This document shows positions 1 to 6,822 of a stretch of 12,966 bases of DNA, one piece after another. Source of the stretch: JOPF133 sp052144935. Lineage in GTDB: Bacteria > Acidobacteriota > Terriglobia > Bryobacterales > Bryobacteraceae. Under the pieces are notes generated by a model. The model was not told the DNA's origin, searched no databases, and saw nothing but the letters and a program-made list of their open reading frames with translations. The position numbers were made by a program, and so were the translations under genes. Within the stretch, counting starts at the first letter, position 1, and each line of letters starts with the position of its first letter. The DNA lies in the NCBI GenBank assembly GCA_052144935.1, contig JBKQPR010000154.1:1-12966 (forward strand). Reading direction: 5' to 3'.

Positions 1-30
1 TTCCGGGGGCGGTCTCACGCTGCTCCATCC

Positions 31-46
31 GGCCCCGCCGGGGGCC
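31..46. other. Short GC hairpin downstream of cheA
   Basis: GGCCCC and GGGGCC flank a 4-nt loop shortly after the apparent ancestral end of cheA. There is no T-run on either side, so it is at best a weak candidate terminator for the operon. Nothing else is recognisable in 1-63. Confidence 0.2.
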
Positions 47-63
47 CAGCTGAGCCGCGACCG

Positions 64-117
64 TCACTCGCCGTTGGCGAGCAAGGGAGCGGTTTCGGCC
101 AGGAATCCCCAAAACGG
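64..117 (-). other. Readable tail of cheA beyond its stop codon
   Basis: After the cheA TAA (118-120) the same frame stays open for 17 codons to a TGA at 64-66 and reads GFLAETAPLLANGE near its end. That resembles the terminal strand and helix of CheA regulatory domains (typically ..VGFLLDTAGLL). The two-base-shifted frame immediately after the stop reads TVLG, the residues expected directly after EFQGA. This suggests a small indel and stop that clipped the last residues of CheA, or a sequencing or assembly error. It is a comparison made from memory of the family, not an alignment. Confidence 0.45.
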
Positions 118-2817
118 TTAAGCACCCTGGAATTCCTTGCATTCCTCCAGTCCGCCGGCCAGAGGCTTTACGATTACCTCCACTTCGCTCACGAACCGGT
201 CCACCATCAGGCCATAGCGGACCCTTCCGGCCTCCACGATGGCGATGGAAAACTCCGCCGATTCTTTCGGGCGCAATCCGAACAACTCCGCCAGGGAGAA
301 CACGGAATAGACATCGCCGCGGATCCGGACAATCCGCGACCCGCGGTAACGGTGCACTTCCTCCGACGGGATCTTGACCATGTCCCGGATGCTGCCGAGG
401 GGAAGGACGTACTCCTCGGAGCCGGCTTCGAGGAGAATGCCCTTGGAGATCATGAGACTGGTGGGCAGTTTGACGGAAAACGTCGTGCCGCTGCCACGCT
501 TGGACTGGATATCGATGGTGCCGTGCAGGTTGCGGATGTTGTTGCGGACAACATCCATGCCGACGCCCCGGCCCGACACGTCGGTCACTTTCCGCGCGGT
601 GGTCAACCCGGGCAGGAAGACCAATTGAAAAGCGGCCACCTCGCTCATGGATTTCGCGGCATCGAGAGTCAGCAGCCCTTTCTCGACGGCTTTTCTCTTG
701 AGCGCCTCGGCATCCAACCCGCGCCCGTCGTCCACCACTTCGATCACCACCGCGCCAGCCCGGTTGATGGCCCGCAAAGTCACCCGCCCGGCGGGGCTTT
801 TCCCTTGAGTCGCGCGCTCGCCGGGCGCCTCCAGGCCGTGATCGACGGCGTTGCGGACCAGATGCACCAGCGGGTCGCCGATCTGTTCCAGGATGGTCTT
901 GTCCAGTTCAATACTCTCGCCTTCCACGGCGAACTGGACCTCCTTGCCAAGACTGCGCGCCAAATCTCTCACCAGGCGCGGAAATTTCTGAAAGACCGTC
1001 TTGACTGGCAGCATGCGGATCGACATGACGCTCGCCTGGAGTTCCTCGGCGATGTGGGAGATGCCGGCTCCGGCCTCCTTCAGTTCCTTGGCTACAACGC
1101 GCGCTTCGGCTCCGTTCATGAGCTTCCGGACCAGCACGGGGAAGGCGCCGCGAGCCACCAGAAGCTCGCCGACCACTCTCATCAACCGGTCCAGTTTCTC
1201 CTGGTCGATGCGGATGGTTGAGGGGGACGCCGAGGGGGACGCCGGCGTGGTCCGTGCGACGGCCGCCGTATCCGCCGGCGCTTCTTCTTCCGTCACCGGC
1301 GCTTCCTGCTGCGGCTTAGCGCTTTCCCCCTTCACGCGGTCCACGGCGGAGCAAGCGGATCGGAAAGCTCCGCTCAGTGTGGCCCTGTCCTCGCGGCCGA
1401 TCGCGCCGCCCGCCCGCATCGCCGCATCCAGGATCCTCAGTTGCACAGCGACGGGATCTTCCAAATCGGTGCGCTTTTGATAGGAGGCGGCCGCGGCCAG
1501 TGTTTTCAAGCCGCGCAGATACGTTTGGAAAACGGATTCCGCCGGAGCGCCGTCACCTTCGATGCTGTGAAGACAGCTTCCGATCATTTCGACGCACTGC
1601 GATGCCGTGTTCAAGAAGGCGGCGGTCCGTTCGTCTGCCGGGGCCGCCGCGGTGACGGCGTCACTCTTCAGTTGCAGCCGCAGCAGCAGATTCGCCGGAA
1701 GCGGCGCCGGCGGACCCTGACGGACCATGTTTTCGAGCAACGCCCGGATCGCGTCGCGGGTGTCCAGTACCGTCTGGACCGTCTCTCGTTCCAGCGTCTG
1801 CGAACCGCCCCGAAAGGGCTCGAGAAGCGATTCGAGGGCGTGAGCGACTCTCGCCAACAGCAGTAGCGGATGATTGGCGGCCAGCGTCGAGCTGTTCACC
1901 TCCCCGAGCAGTACACCGGTATTGCCCTTGATGGAGTGCACGCACCGGAAGAGCGCATCTAGACTCTCCCGCGAGGTGGGATCTCGCTCCAGGGCCAGGG
2001 CATAACCTTCGACGGAAGAGAGATGGTCCTCGCACTCCAGGACAAACAGTTCGAGCGACTCGGCCGGGACCGCCCCCAGCAGCGCGACCGCGGAAGACTG
2101 GTCTTCCAACATTCGGACGCCGATTTCGCAGTCGTCCTCCACAAAGACAAACACGTCCCTGATCGCGGATTCCCCGCGGCCCGTCACCAGCAGGATTTCC
2201 CACCAGAGATAACAGCACTCGGGATCCAAGGACGACAACACCGGGACCTGACCGGTGCGGGCCGTGATGTGAGCCGGTCCCAGTCCCCTCAACTCGTCCA
2301 GCAGCGTAACCGGGTCCGTGCCTGAACAGAACAGCTCGCGGTTCGGGCGAAAGACGATCTCGTACGCGGTGCGGCTCTCGGAAGCAGGTTGGACCGGGGC
2401 CGCTTGGCGGAGGGTTTCCGGGGGCGTTTCGGTATGCGGTAGAAGATGAGTGAGCGCCGAAATCACCGCGGTTTCTCCCGCTGCCTCTCCCTGCTCGCCT
2501 TCCTCGTCCAGAATCACGCGGATCACATCGCAAGCTTTGAGTCCGCAATCGATGAGATCCGAAGTGACTGCCAGACGGCCTTCCCGCGCCAGATCGAAAG
2601 CCTCTTCCACCCGGTGGGAGAACCTGGCGAGGCGCGCGAAACCCGCCATCGCGCCCGATCCTTTGATGGTGTGGATAGCGCGGAATACACGATTCACCAG
2701 CTCGGCATTCCCCGGTTCCACCTCCAGCGTCAGTAGTGCCGTATCCAGTTCAGCCAGCAGATCCAGCGCCTCGGCCCTGAATGTGACCCGCATTCGTTCC
2801 ATTATGTCGGCGGACAT
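118..2817 (-). CDS. cheA: Chemotaxis histidine kinase CheA with multiple Hpt domains
   Basis: Hybrid-free CheA of 899 residues that autophosphorylates on Hpt histidines and passes phosphate to CheY and CheB. Visible order: Hpt1 (about 10-110, HTIKGSG, His49); a CheY-binding-type domain (about 150-237, starting YEIVFRPNRELF); Hpt2 (about 254-365, HSIKGN, His294); a helical stretch (about 398-497) resembling a third Hpt with Arg435 where His should be; an acidic/Pro/Ala linker; dimerisation domain (about 534-600); HATPase with N box (HLVRNAVDHG, 652-661), G1 (DDGRG), F box (FLPGL) and G2 (GRGVGMD); and a CheW-like regulatory domain from about 790. The ATG is preceded by GAGAGG at 10 nt. It is the last gene of the operon, 34 nt after cheY. 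The protein ends at EFQGA, about where family members continue into a GATxLGDG motif, so the CheW-like domain seems clipped. Kinase assignment is firm; the third Hpt is inferred. Confidence 0.97.
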   Translation of the reverse strand: MSADIMERMRVTFRAEALDLLAELDTALLTLEVEPGNAELVNRVFRAIHTIKGSGAMAGFARLARFSHRVEEAFDLAREGRLAVTSDLIDCGLKACDVIRVILDEEGEQGEAAGETAVISALTHLLPHTETPPETLRQAAPVQPASESRTAYEIVFRPNRELFCSGTDPVTLLDELRGLGPAHITARTGQVPVLSSLDPECCYLWWEILLVTGRGESAIRDVFVFVEDDCEIGVRMLEDQSSAVALLGAVPAESLELFVLECEDHLSSVEGYALALERDPTSRESLDALFRCVHSIKGNTGVLLGEVNSSTLAANHPLLLLARVAHALESLLEPFRGGSQTLERETVQTVLDTRDAIRALLENMVRQGPPAPLPANLLLRLQLKSDAVTAAAPADERTAAFLNTASQCVEMIGSCLHSIEGDGAPAESVFQTYLRGLKTLAAAASYQKRTDLEDPVAVQLRILDAAMRAGGAIGREDRATLSGAFRSACSAVDRVKGESAKPQQEAPVTEEEAPADTAAVARTTPASPSASPSTIRIDQEKLDRLMRVVGELLVARGAFPVLVRKLMNGAEARVVAKELKEAGAGISHIAEELQASVMSIRMLPVKTVFQKFPRLVRDLARSLGKEVQFAVEGESIELDKTILEQIGDPLVHLVRNAVDHGLEAPGERATQGKSPAGRVTLRAINRAGAVVIEVVDDGRGLDAEALKRKAVEKGLLTLDAAKSMSEVAAFQLVFLPGLTTARKVTDVSGRGVGMDVVRNNIRNLHGTIDIQSKRGSGTTFSVKLPTSLMISKGILLEAGSEEYVLPLGSIRDMVKIPSEEVHRYRGSRIVRIRGDVYSVFSLAELFGLRPKESAEFSIAIVEAGRVRYGLMVDRFVSEVEVIVKPLAGGLEECKEFQGA

Positions 2818-2851
2818 CTTCTCTATGGACCTCTCTACCCCGTGTCGCCAA

Positions 2852-3214
2852 TCAGCGCATCACCTTTTTCACGATCGCCACCAGTTTGTCCGGCTCGAAC
2901 GGTTTTACGATCCAGCCAGTCGCCCCGGCCGCCTTCGCTTGCTGCTTCTTATCCGCCTGCGATTCGGTAGTCAATAGCACAATGGGAACGAATTTGTATT
3001 CGGACGTTGCCCGAAGCCGACGCGTGAGTTCGATGCCATCCATGTTTGGCATGTTCAGGTCCGCCAGGAACAGATGAATGTCGCCACCCTGGAGTTTTGC
3101 CAGCGCGTCGCGGCCGTCTACCGCCTGGACCACCTCGAAGCCGGCGGTTTCCAGGGTAAACGTCACCATCTGGCGCATGCTGGCCGAATCGTCTATCGTC
3201 ATGACTCTCTTCAC
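2852..3214 (-). CDS. cheY: CheY-type single-domain response regulator (cheA-proximal)
   Basis: A stand-alone receiver of 120 residues that should accept phosphate from the neighbouring CheA. Acidic pocket Asp8/Asp9, phospho-acceptor Asp52 (ADLNMPNMDG), switch Thr82 (LLTTES) and Lys104 (VKPF) are all present, and the length is typical of CheY. The start chosen is GTG at 3212-3214: it overlaps the TGA of the upstream STAS gene as GTGA and has GGGAGG a few bases before it. A longer upstream reading would only be the STAS gene in another frame. The AKAAGATGWIVKPF ending is typical of chemotaxis CheYs next to CheA. No output domain, so it acts by binding a partner, for example the flagellar switch if the sigma-28 promoter is real. 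Confidence 0.93.
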   Translation of the reverse strand: MKRVMTIDDSASMRQMVTFTLETAGFEVVQAVDGRDALAKLQGGDIHLFLADLNMPNMDGIELTRRLRATSEYKFVPIVLLTTESQADKKQQAKAAGATGWIVKPFEPDKLVAIVKKVMR

Positions 3215-3513
3215 CCACCCTCCCGAACCCCGCCCAGCAGCTCGCGCCGGAGGCCGCAACGGTCCACAGCGGCGAGGAAATTCGCGGAGGGTTGATTGAA
3301 GGAAAGCGCCGGCGCAGTCTTGTGCAGGGAACACAGTAGTTGAAGGATGCTGGTATCGGCATCCTGCAAACGAGCCGTTTCGATTACCACCGAGGAGCAA
3401 CCATCCAAAACCTCCCCGATCCTGGCTGCCAGGTCTCCGGCCTGCCGGATGGTCACTTCTCCTTCCAACTCCAATCGGAGTGTGCTTTCCGTCTGATGAA
3501 CGCTAAACGGCAT
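3211..3513 (-). CDS. STAS-domain protein (anti-sigma-antagonist-like)
   Basis: A single STAS domain of 100 residues (SpoIIAA/RsbV-like fold). The signature LEGEVTIRQAGDLAARIGE near the N-terminus and the DADTSILQLL motif (residues 51-60) are seen; Thr54/Ser55 sit where SpoIIAA-like proteins are phosphorylated. Such domains usually bind anti-sigma kinases, or act as structural or sensory modules. Here it lies between two CheY genes, 15 nt after one and overlapping the next by 4 nt. That argues for a role in the chemotaxis circuit, perhaps as an adaptor or phospho-switch; no RsbW-like kinase is nearby. The ATG has AGAGGG 8 nt upstream. Its partner cannot be told from sequence. Confidence 0.88.
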   Translation of the reverse strand: MPFSVHQTESTLRLELEGEVTIRQAGDLAARIGEVLDGCSSVVIETARLQDADTSILQLLCSLHKTAPALSFNQPSANFLAAVDRCGLRRELLGGVREGG

Positions 3514-3528
3514 CGGCTTCGCCCTCTT

Positions 3529-3912
3529 TCAAGCTACGTGTCCATCGGGAGGCAGAACCATGCGAAGGTTCTCGACCATGATCTTTGGCGAACACGGCTT
3601 TACCAGGTAGAGAGTCGCCCCGGCCTGGAATCCCTTCCGCTTGTCCATGCTTTGGCTTTCCGTGGAAACGATAACGATCGGCAGATCCTGGTACCTGGGC
3701 TCGGAGCGCACGCGCCGGATAAACTCATACCCGTCCATGCCCGCCATGTTGATGTCCGTCAGGATCAGATCGCAGGCATGGGTGTAGAGCTTCTCGAGAC
3801 CGTCGCTCCCGTCCATTGCCTTGATTACGTCGAAGCTCGCCTGTTCGAGAATATACGCGTGGTAGTTTCGGGCGAACTCGGAATCATCCACTATTAAAAC
3901 GGTCCTTTTCAT
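3529..3912 (-). CDS. CheY-like response regulator (cheR-proximal)
   Basis: A single receiver domain of 127 residues. Asp9/Asp10, phospho-acceptor Asp53 (TDINMAGMDG), Ser83 as the switch hydroxyl (IVSTES) and Lys105 (VKPC) form a complete active site, so it should be phosphorylated. It differs clearly from the second CheY 300 bp downstream (Ser for Thr at the switch, KPC for KPF, an extra PPDGHVA tail), so the two are unlikely to be a recent duplication and may divide output and phosphate-sink roles. It starts 9 nt after cheR; its Shine-Dalgarno AAGGAG is formed by the last two cheR codons, 12 nt from the ATG. It has no DNA-binding or enzymatic output domain. Confidence 0.92.
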   Translation of the reverse strand: MKRTVLIVDDSEFARNYHAYILEQASFDVIKAMDGSDGLEKLYTHACDLILTDINMAGMDGYEFIRRVRSEPRYQDLPIVIVSTESQSMDKRKGFQAGATLYLVKPCSPKIMVENLRMVLPPDGHVA

Positions 3913-3921
3913 GGGGCAGAT

Positions 3922-4755
3922 CTACTCCTTGACATAAACCAGGTGAGGGCCGAACCTCCGCAGCTTGAATGCCGTCGAGATCCTTCCGACCGACTCGGAG
4001 TGCCCCAGGAAAACATAGCCTCCCGGGTTCAGGGCGTTATAAAAGTGGTCCACCACCATCTTCCGGGACCGGTCGTCGAAATAGATCAGAACGTTGCGGC
4101 AAAAAATGAAGTCGAAGTTTTTCATGGCGCGCATGGCGGTGCGGTCGTGGAGGTTCAAGTGCTCCAGTTTGACCAGTGCCGCCGTGCTGGGACGCACGGT
4201 GTACGAGTCGCCGTTGGCGATCAAGTGCTTGGCCGCGTATTCCGGCGGGACCTCGTTCACGGACCGCGCACCGTAGCGGGCCCTGGCGGCCTGGTTGAGA
4301 ACGTTCTGATCGATGTCGGTGGCGACGATCTCGCAGTTCCAGTATTGCGACTGAGGGAAAACCTCCCGCAAGATGATGGCGAGGGTATAGGCTTCTTCGC
4401 CGGACGCGCAGCCCGCCGACCAGACTCGGAGGGTATGCTCGGCGCGGCCCTCTTTGACCGAGAGGACTTCGGGCAGGCAGTAGTCGGCGAAGGCCGCCAG
4501 TTGCTCATACTCGCGAAACATGTATGTTTCGTTGGTTGTGATGAGGTTCGCCAGCGCCTGCATTTCCAACCCATCCGGATCGGCATAGCAGAGCATGAAG
4601 AGGTACTTCTGCGGGTCGTCGAAACCCAGCCTCTCCATGCGCTTCTCGACGCGTTTCTGCAGAAAGTAACCTTTGTTTTCCTCGAACTGAAGGCCTAACT
4701 CGGAGTAGATCTTCCTGGTCAGTTTCGCGAACTGTTCAGAGGTCAATTCAGGCAC
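3922..4755 (-). CDS. cheR: Chemotaxis receptor methyltransferase CheR
   Basis: Transfers methyl groups from S-adenosylmethionine to glutamates on the receptor's signalling helices, opposing CheB. The 277 residues show the helical CheR N-domain (about 1-75, with TTNETYMFRE following), the SAM-binding loop VWSAGCASGEEAY, an acidic strand end ATDID, and the characteristic IFCRNVLIYF and FLGHSES motifs. The start is a GTG at 4753-4755 that overlaps the end of the HEAT gene by 8 nt and has GGGAG 7 nt upstream; the overlap implies translational coupling. Length is normal for a stand-alone CheR without TPR extension. The receptor in this operon has no NWETF-like C-terminal tether, so CheR must dock directly on the signalling helices. 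Confidence 0.97.
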   Translation of the reverse strand: MPELTSEQFAKLTRKIYSELGLQFEENKGYFLQKRVEKRMERLGFDDPQKYLFMLCYADPDGLEMQALANLITTNETYMFREYEQLAAFADYCLPEVLSVKEGRAEHTLRVWSAGCASGEEAYTLAIILREVFPQSQYWNCEIVATDIDQNVLNQAARARYGARSVNEVPPEYAAKHLIANGDSYTVRPSTAALVKLEHLNLHDRTAMRAMKNFDFIFCRNVLIYFDDRSRKMVVDHFYNALNPGGYVFLGHSESVGRISTAFKLRRFGPHLVYVKE

Positions 4756-5701
4756 CGCCGTTCTCCCGCCTCTCAGCCGTTTCCGGGTCCACCGCCTGCC
4801 AGGCCGTCAGGAAGGCGGCCACTCCGTCGTGCTGCGTGAGGCCCCCAAGCAAGCGGAAGGCCTGGCGCCGCAAAATGGGGGCGTTGCTTTTTCGAACGAT
4901 ACTCTCGAGAGGCGCCACCAGGGACTCCGGCAGCGCCCCTGGATGGCGCCGCCGCAGCATCGTGATCGCGTCCAGAATGAAGGGCTGAAGGTGCGTACCG
5001 CGCGAGTCCAGCATCCCGGCGGCCTCAGCTAAATCGCACTCGTTGCCGTGGGCGCCGAGTACTTTGAGATAGGAAGGGAGGAGAAAGTCCGCCACGGCGC
5101 CTCCCGCGCCGGAGCTGGATCGGATCACTTCCAACGAATGTGCGTCTCCGATCTGCGCCAGCGTTTCCAGGCAGGCTCCCGCCAGCATAGGGTGATCGGC
5201 CGCGGCCAACTCCTCGATGCGCCCGCGAAACTCCGTCTTGCGCGCGTTGCCCAGGCTCTCAACCGCCGCGATCACGACGTTGACGTCGCCATCCGCGAGC
5301 GCCCGGTCATAAATATCGGATGCGCCCGGGCCGTCGACCGAGGCCAAGACGTCGAGGATCAGCTTGCGCTCGTCGCCTTCCGCTTTGGGAAACGTCTGGC
5401 CGAGGGACGAAATCACCCGAGGTCCGCGATGGCGCAGCAGATCCACCGCCTGGTTGCGCAGAAAGGAATCTTCGCTGGCCAACAGGCCAATGGCGCCCTG
5501 GATGACTGCGTCGTCTTCGATGCTCTCGAAAGCCGCAAAGATGGCTTCGCGAACCGCACGCGAAGGCTCCGCTGGAAGCCGTTCCAGAAGCGGCGCAACA
5601 CCCTCCGCGCGATTGGCGTACCCGATGTCCTCGGCGGCGTAGATACGCTCGGCTTCGTCGGTGCTATCCAGTCTGCTCACATATTCATCGAGTTCGCTCA
5701 T
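4748..5701 (-). CDS. HEAT-repeat protein of the chemotaxis operon
   Basis: A 317-residue all-helical protein with repeated helix pairs of HEAT/PBS-lyase-like type: for example EAERIYAAEDIGYANR (17-31), SRAVREAIFAAFESI (47-61), DSFLRNQAVDLLRHRG (78-93), DVNVVIAAVESLGN (139-152) and PILRRQAFRLLGGL (275-288), about 30-40 residues apart. There is no signal peptide, membrane segment or catalytic motif. HEAT arrays are protein-binding scaffolds; its position 5 nt after cheB and overlapping cheR by 8 nt suggests it binds a component of the methylation system. From memory, HEAT-type proteins also occur in some myxobacterial che clusters, but I know of no settled function. The ATG has only a modest GGGTGG upstream, in the end of cheB, consistent with coupled translation. 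Confidence 0.85.
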   Translation of the reverse strand: MSELDEYVSRLDSTDEAERIYAAEDIGYANRAEGVAPLLERLPAEPSRAVREAIFAAFESIEDDAVIQGAIGLLASEDSFLRNQAVDLLRHRGPRVISSLGQTFPKAEGDERKLILDVLASVDGPGASDIYDRALADGDVNVVIAAVESLGNARKTEFRGRIEELAAADHPMLAGACLETLAQIGDAHSLEVIRSSSGAGGAVADFLLPSYLKVLGAHGNECDLAEAAGMLDSRGTHLQPFILDAITMLRRRHPGALPESLVAPLESIVRKSNAPILRRQAFRLLGGLTQHDGVAAFLTAWQAVDPETAERRENGGA

Positions 5702-5706
5702 TCGGT

Positions 5707-6771
5707 TTAGCCCACCCTTCCCAGCGCTTTTACAATCTCTCCGGCGATCTCGTAGTTGGGGACAACCACATCGGCCCCACCGCGCTCCACAGCTTCTCTC
5801 GGCATGCCATAGACCACGGCCGTTTCCGCGCTCTCGGCGATCGTCTGGCCGCCGGCCTGGCGGATGGCCACCATCTGCGAGGCCCCGTCGTCGCCAATTC
5901 CGGTCATGAGCACGCCCACCGTCCTCTCGCCGTAGGCTCGCAACACCGATTCCATCATCACGTTCACGGAAGGTATGAAGAGTGTTTCCGGCTGGGCCGG
6001 GGTCCGGATCACGACCTGCCCGCTGGATTTACGATAGGGGCACAGGTGCAACCCTCCGGGCGCCACATAGCAGATTCCCGGTTCCACTGCCGCTCCCGCC
6101 CGGGCCTCCACAACTTTGAGCGCGCAGTTATCGTCCAGGCGCCTGGCAAAGGCGGCCAGAAACGAGGCCGGCATGTGCTGCACCAGAAACACGCTCGCGG
6201 GCAGGTCTTTCGGCAGCAGGGGTAGAATGTTCAACAACGTGGCGGGTCCGCCCGTGGAAATGCCCATGGCGACGGCTACCGGACCAGATGGCGTCCGTGG
6301 AGCAACCGCGACCGCCCGCGGCCGCGAGGCGGTTCGCTGCGCGCGGCCCCGGCGCACCCGCTCGAGGACTCCAGCCGAGGCCGCCGCTTTCACCTTACTT
6401 ACCAAATCGGCAGCGACCTCGCCCATTTGTGACGAGACCGTGCCGTCGGGTTTCGCGACGAAATCGAACGCCCCCAGCTCCAGGCATTCGAACGTCGTGG
6501 CTGCCCCGCGCTGCGTGAGCGATGAAACCATCACCACCGGACATATCTTCTCGCCCAGGATGACCTGCAGGGCGGAGATCCCGTCGAGCTTCGGCATGTT
6601 GATGTCCATGGTCACGACGTCGGGTTTCAGTTCCCGCGCCTTGGCCACGGCGTCCTCGCCATCGCGCGCCACACCGGCCAACTCCAGGCCCGGTTCCGAA
6701 TCGATAATCCGCCTCAATGTCTGGCGCATCAAGGCAGAGTCATCGGCCACCAATACTCGAATTCTGCCCAT
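5707..6771 (-). CDS. cheB: Protein-glutamate methylesterase/deamidase CheB
   Basis: Removes methyl groups from, and deamidates, receptor methylation sites when activated by phosphorylation from CheA. Of 354 residues, the first 120 are a receiver with Asp10/Asp11, Asp56 (TMDINMP) and Lys107 (AKPDG). After a basic Arg/Ala linker (about 137-162) comes the esterase domain with the triad Ser172 (GISTGGP), His199 (QHMP) and Asp295 (TGIGDDGA). All catalytic residues are intact and the length is usual. No start upstream of the ATG at 6769-6771 stays in frame after the preceding gene's stop. The ATG lacks a clear Shine-Dalgarno, while a strong one sits further upstream in front of a short overlapping frame (see 6729-6800). 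Confidence 0.97.
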   Translation of the reverse strand: MGRIRVLVADDSALMRQTLRRIIDSEPGLELAGVARDGEDAVAKARELKPDVVTMDINMPKLDGISALQVILGEKICPVVMVSSLTQRGAATTFECLELGAFDFVAKPDGTVSSQMGEVAADLVSKVKAAASAGVLERVRRGRAQRTASRPRAVAVAPRTPSGPVAVAMGISTGGPATLLNILPLLPKDLPASVFLVQHMPASFLAAFARRLDDNCALKVVEARAGAAVEPGICYVAPGGLHLCPYRKSSGQVVIRTPAQPETLFIPSVNVMMESVLRAYGERTVGVLMTGIGDDGASQMVAIRQAGGQTIAESAETAVVYGMPREAVERGGADVVVPNYEIAGEIVKALGRVG

Positions 6772-6800
6772 TGGTTTTTCGAGGGCCGGGACTCCGCCAT
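6729..6800 (-). CDS. Possible 23-codon leader ORF overlapping the cheB start
   Basis: In the 51-nt gap between the CheW fusion and cheB, an ATG (6798-6800) has a strong AGGAGAGGG 9 nt upstream, whereas cheB's own ATG has none. The short frame begins MAESRPSKNQ, contains YWWPM, and ends in TGA 38 nt inside cheB in a different frame. It may deliver ribosomes to cheB by re-initiation, or may be chance. No peptide homology is claimed. Confidence 0.25.
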   Translation of the reverse strand: MAESRPSKNQWAEFEYWWPMTLP

Positions 6801-6822
6801 GGTTTCCGGCCCTCTCCTGGCC

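Noticed and set aside
88..99. GAGCGGTTTCGG shared between the cheA end and the palindromic element at 11218-11229
   Set aside because: Only 12 bp with no palindromic partner at the cheA site; it lies in what reads as cheA coding tail, so chance is likely.
352..1866. Long open frames on the plus strand opposite cheA
   Set aside because: They are antisense shadows of a high-GC gene: no ribosome sites, no domains, His/Arg/Gly-rich composition, and cheA is unambiguous.
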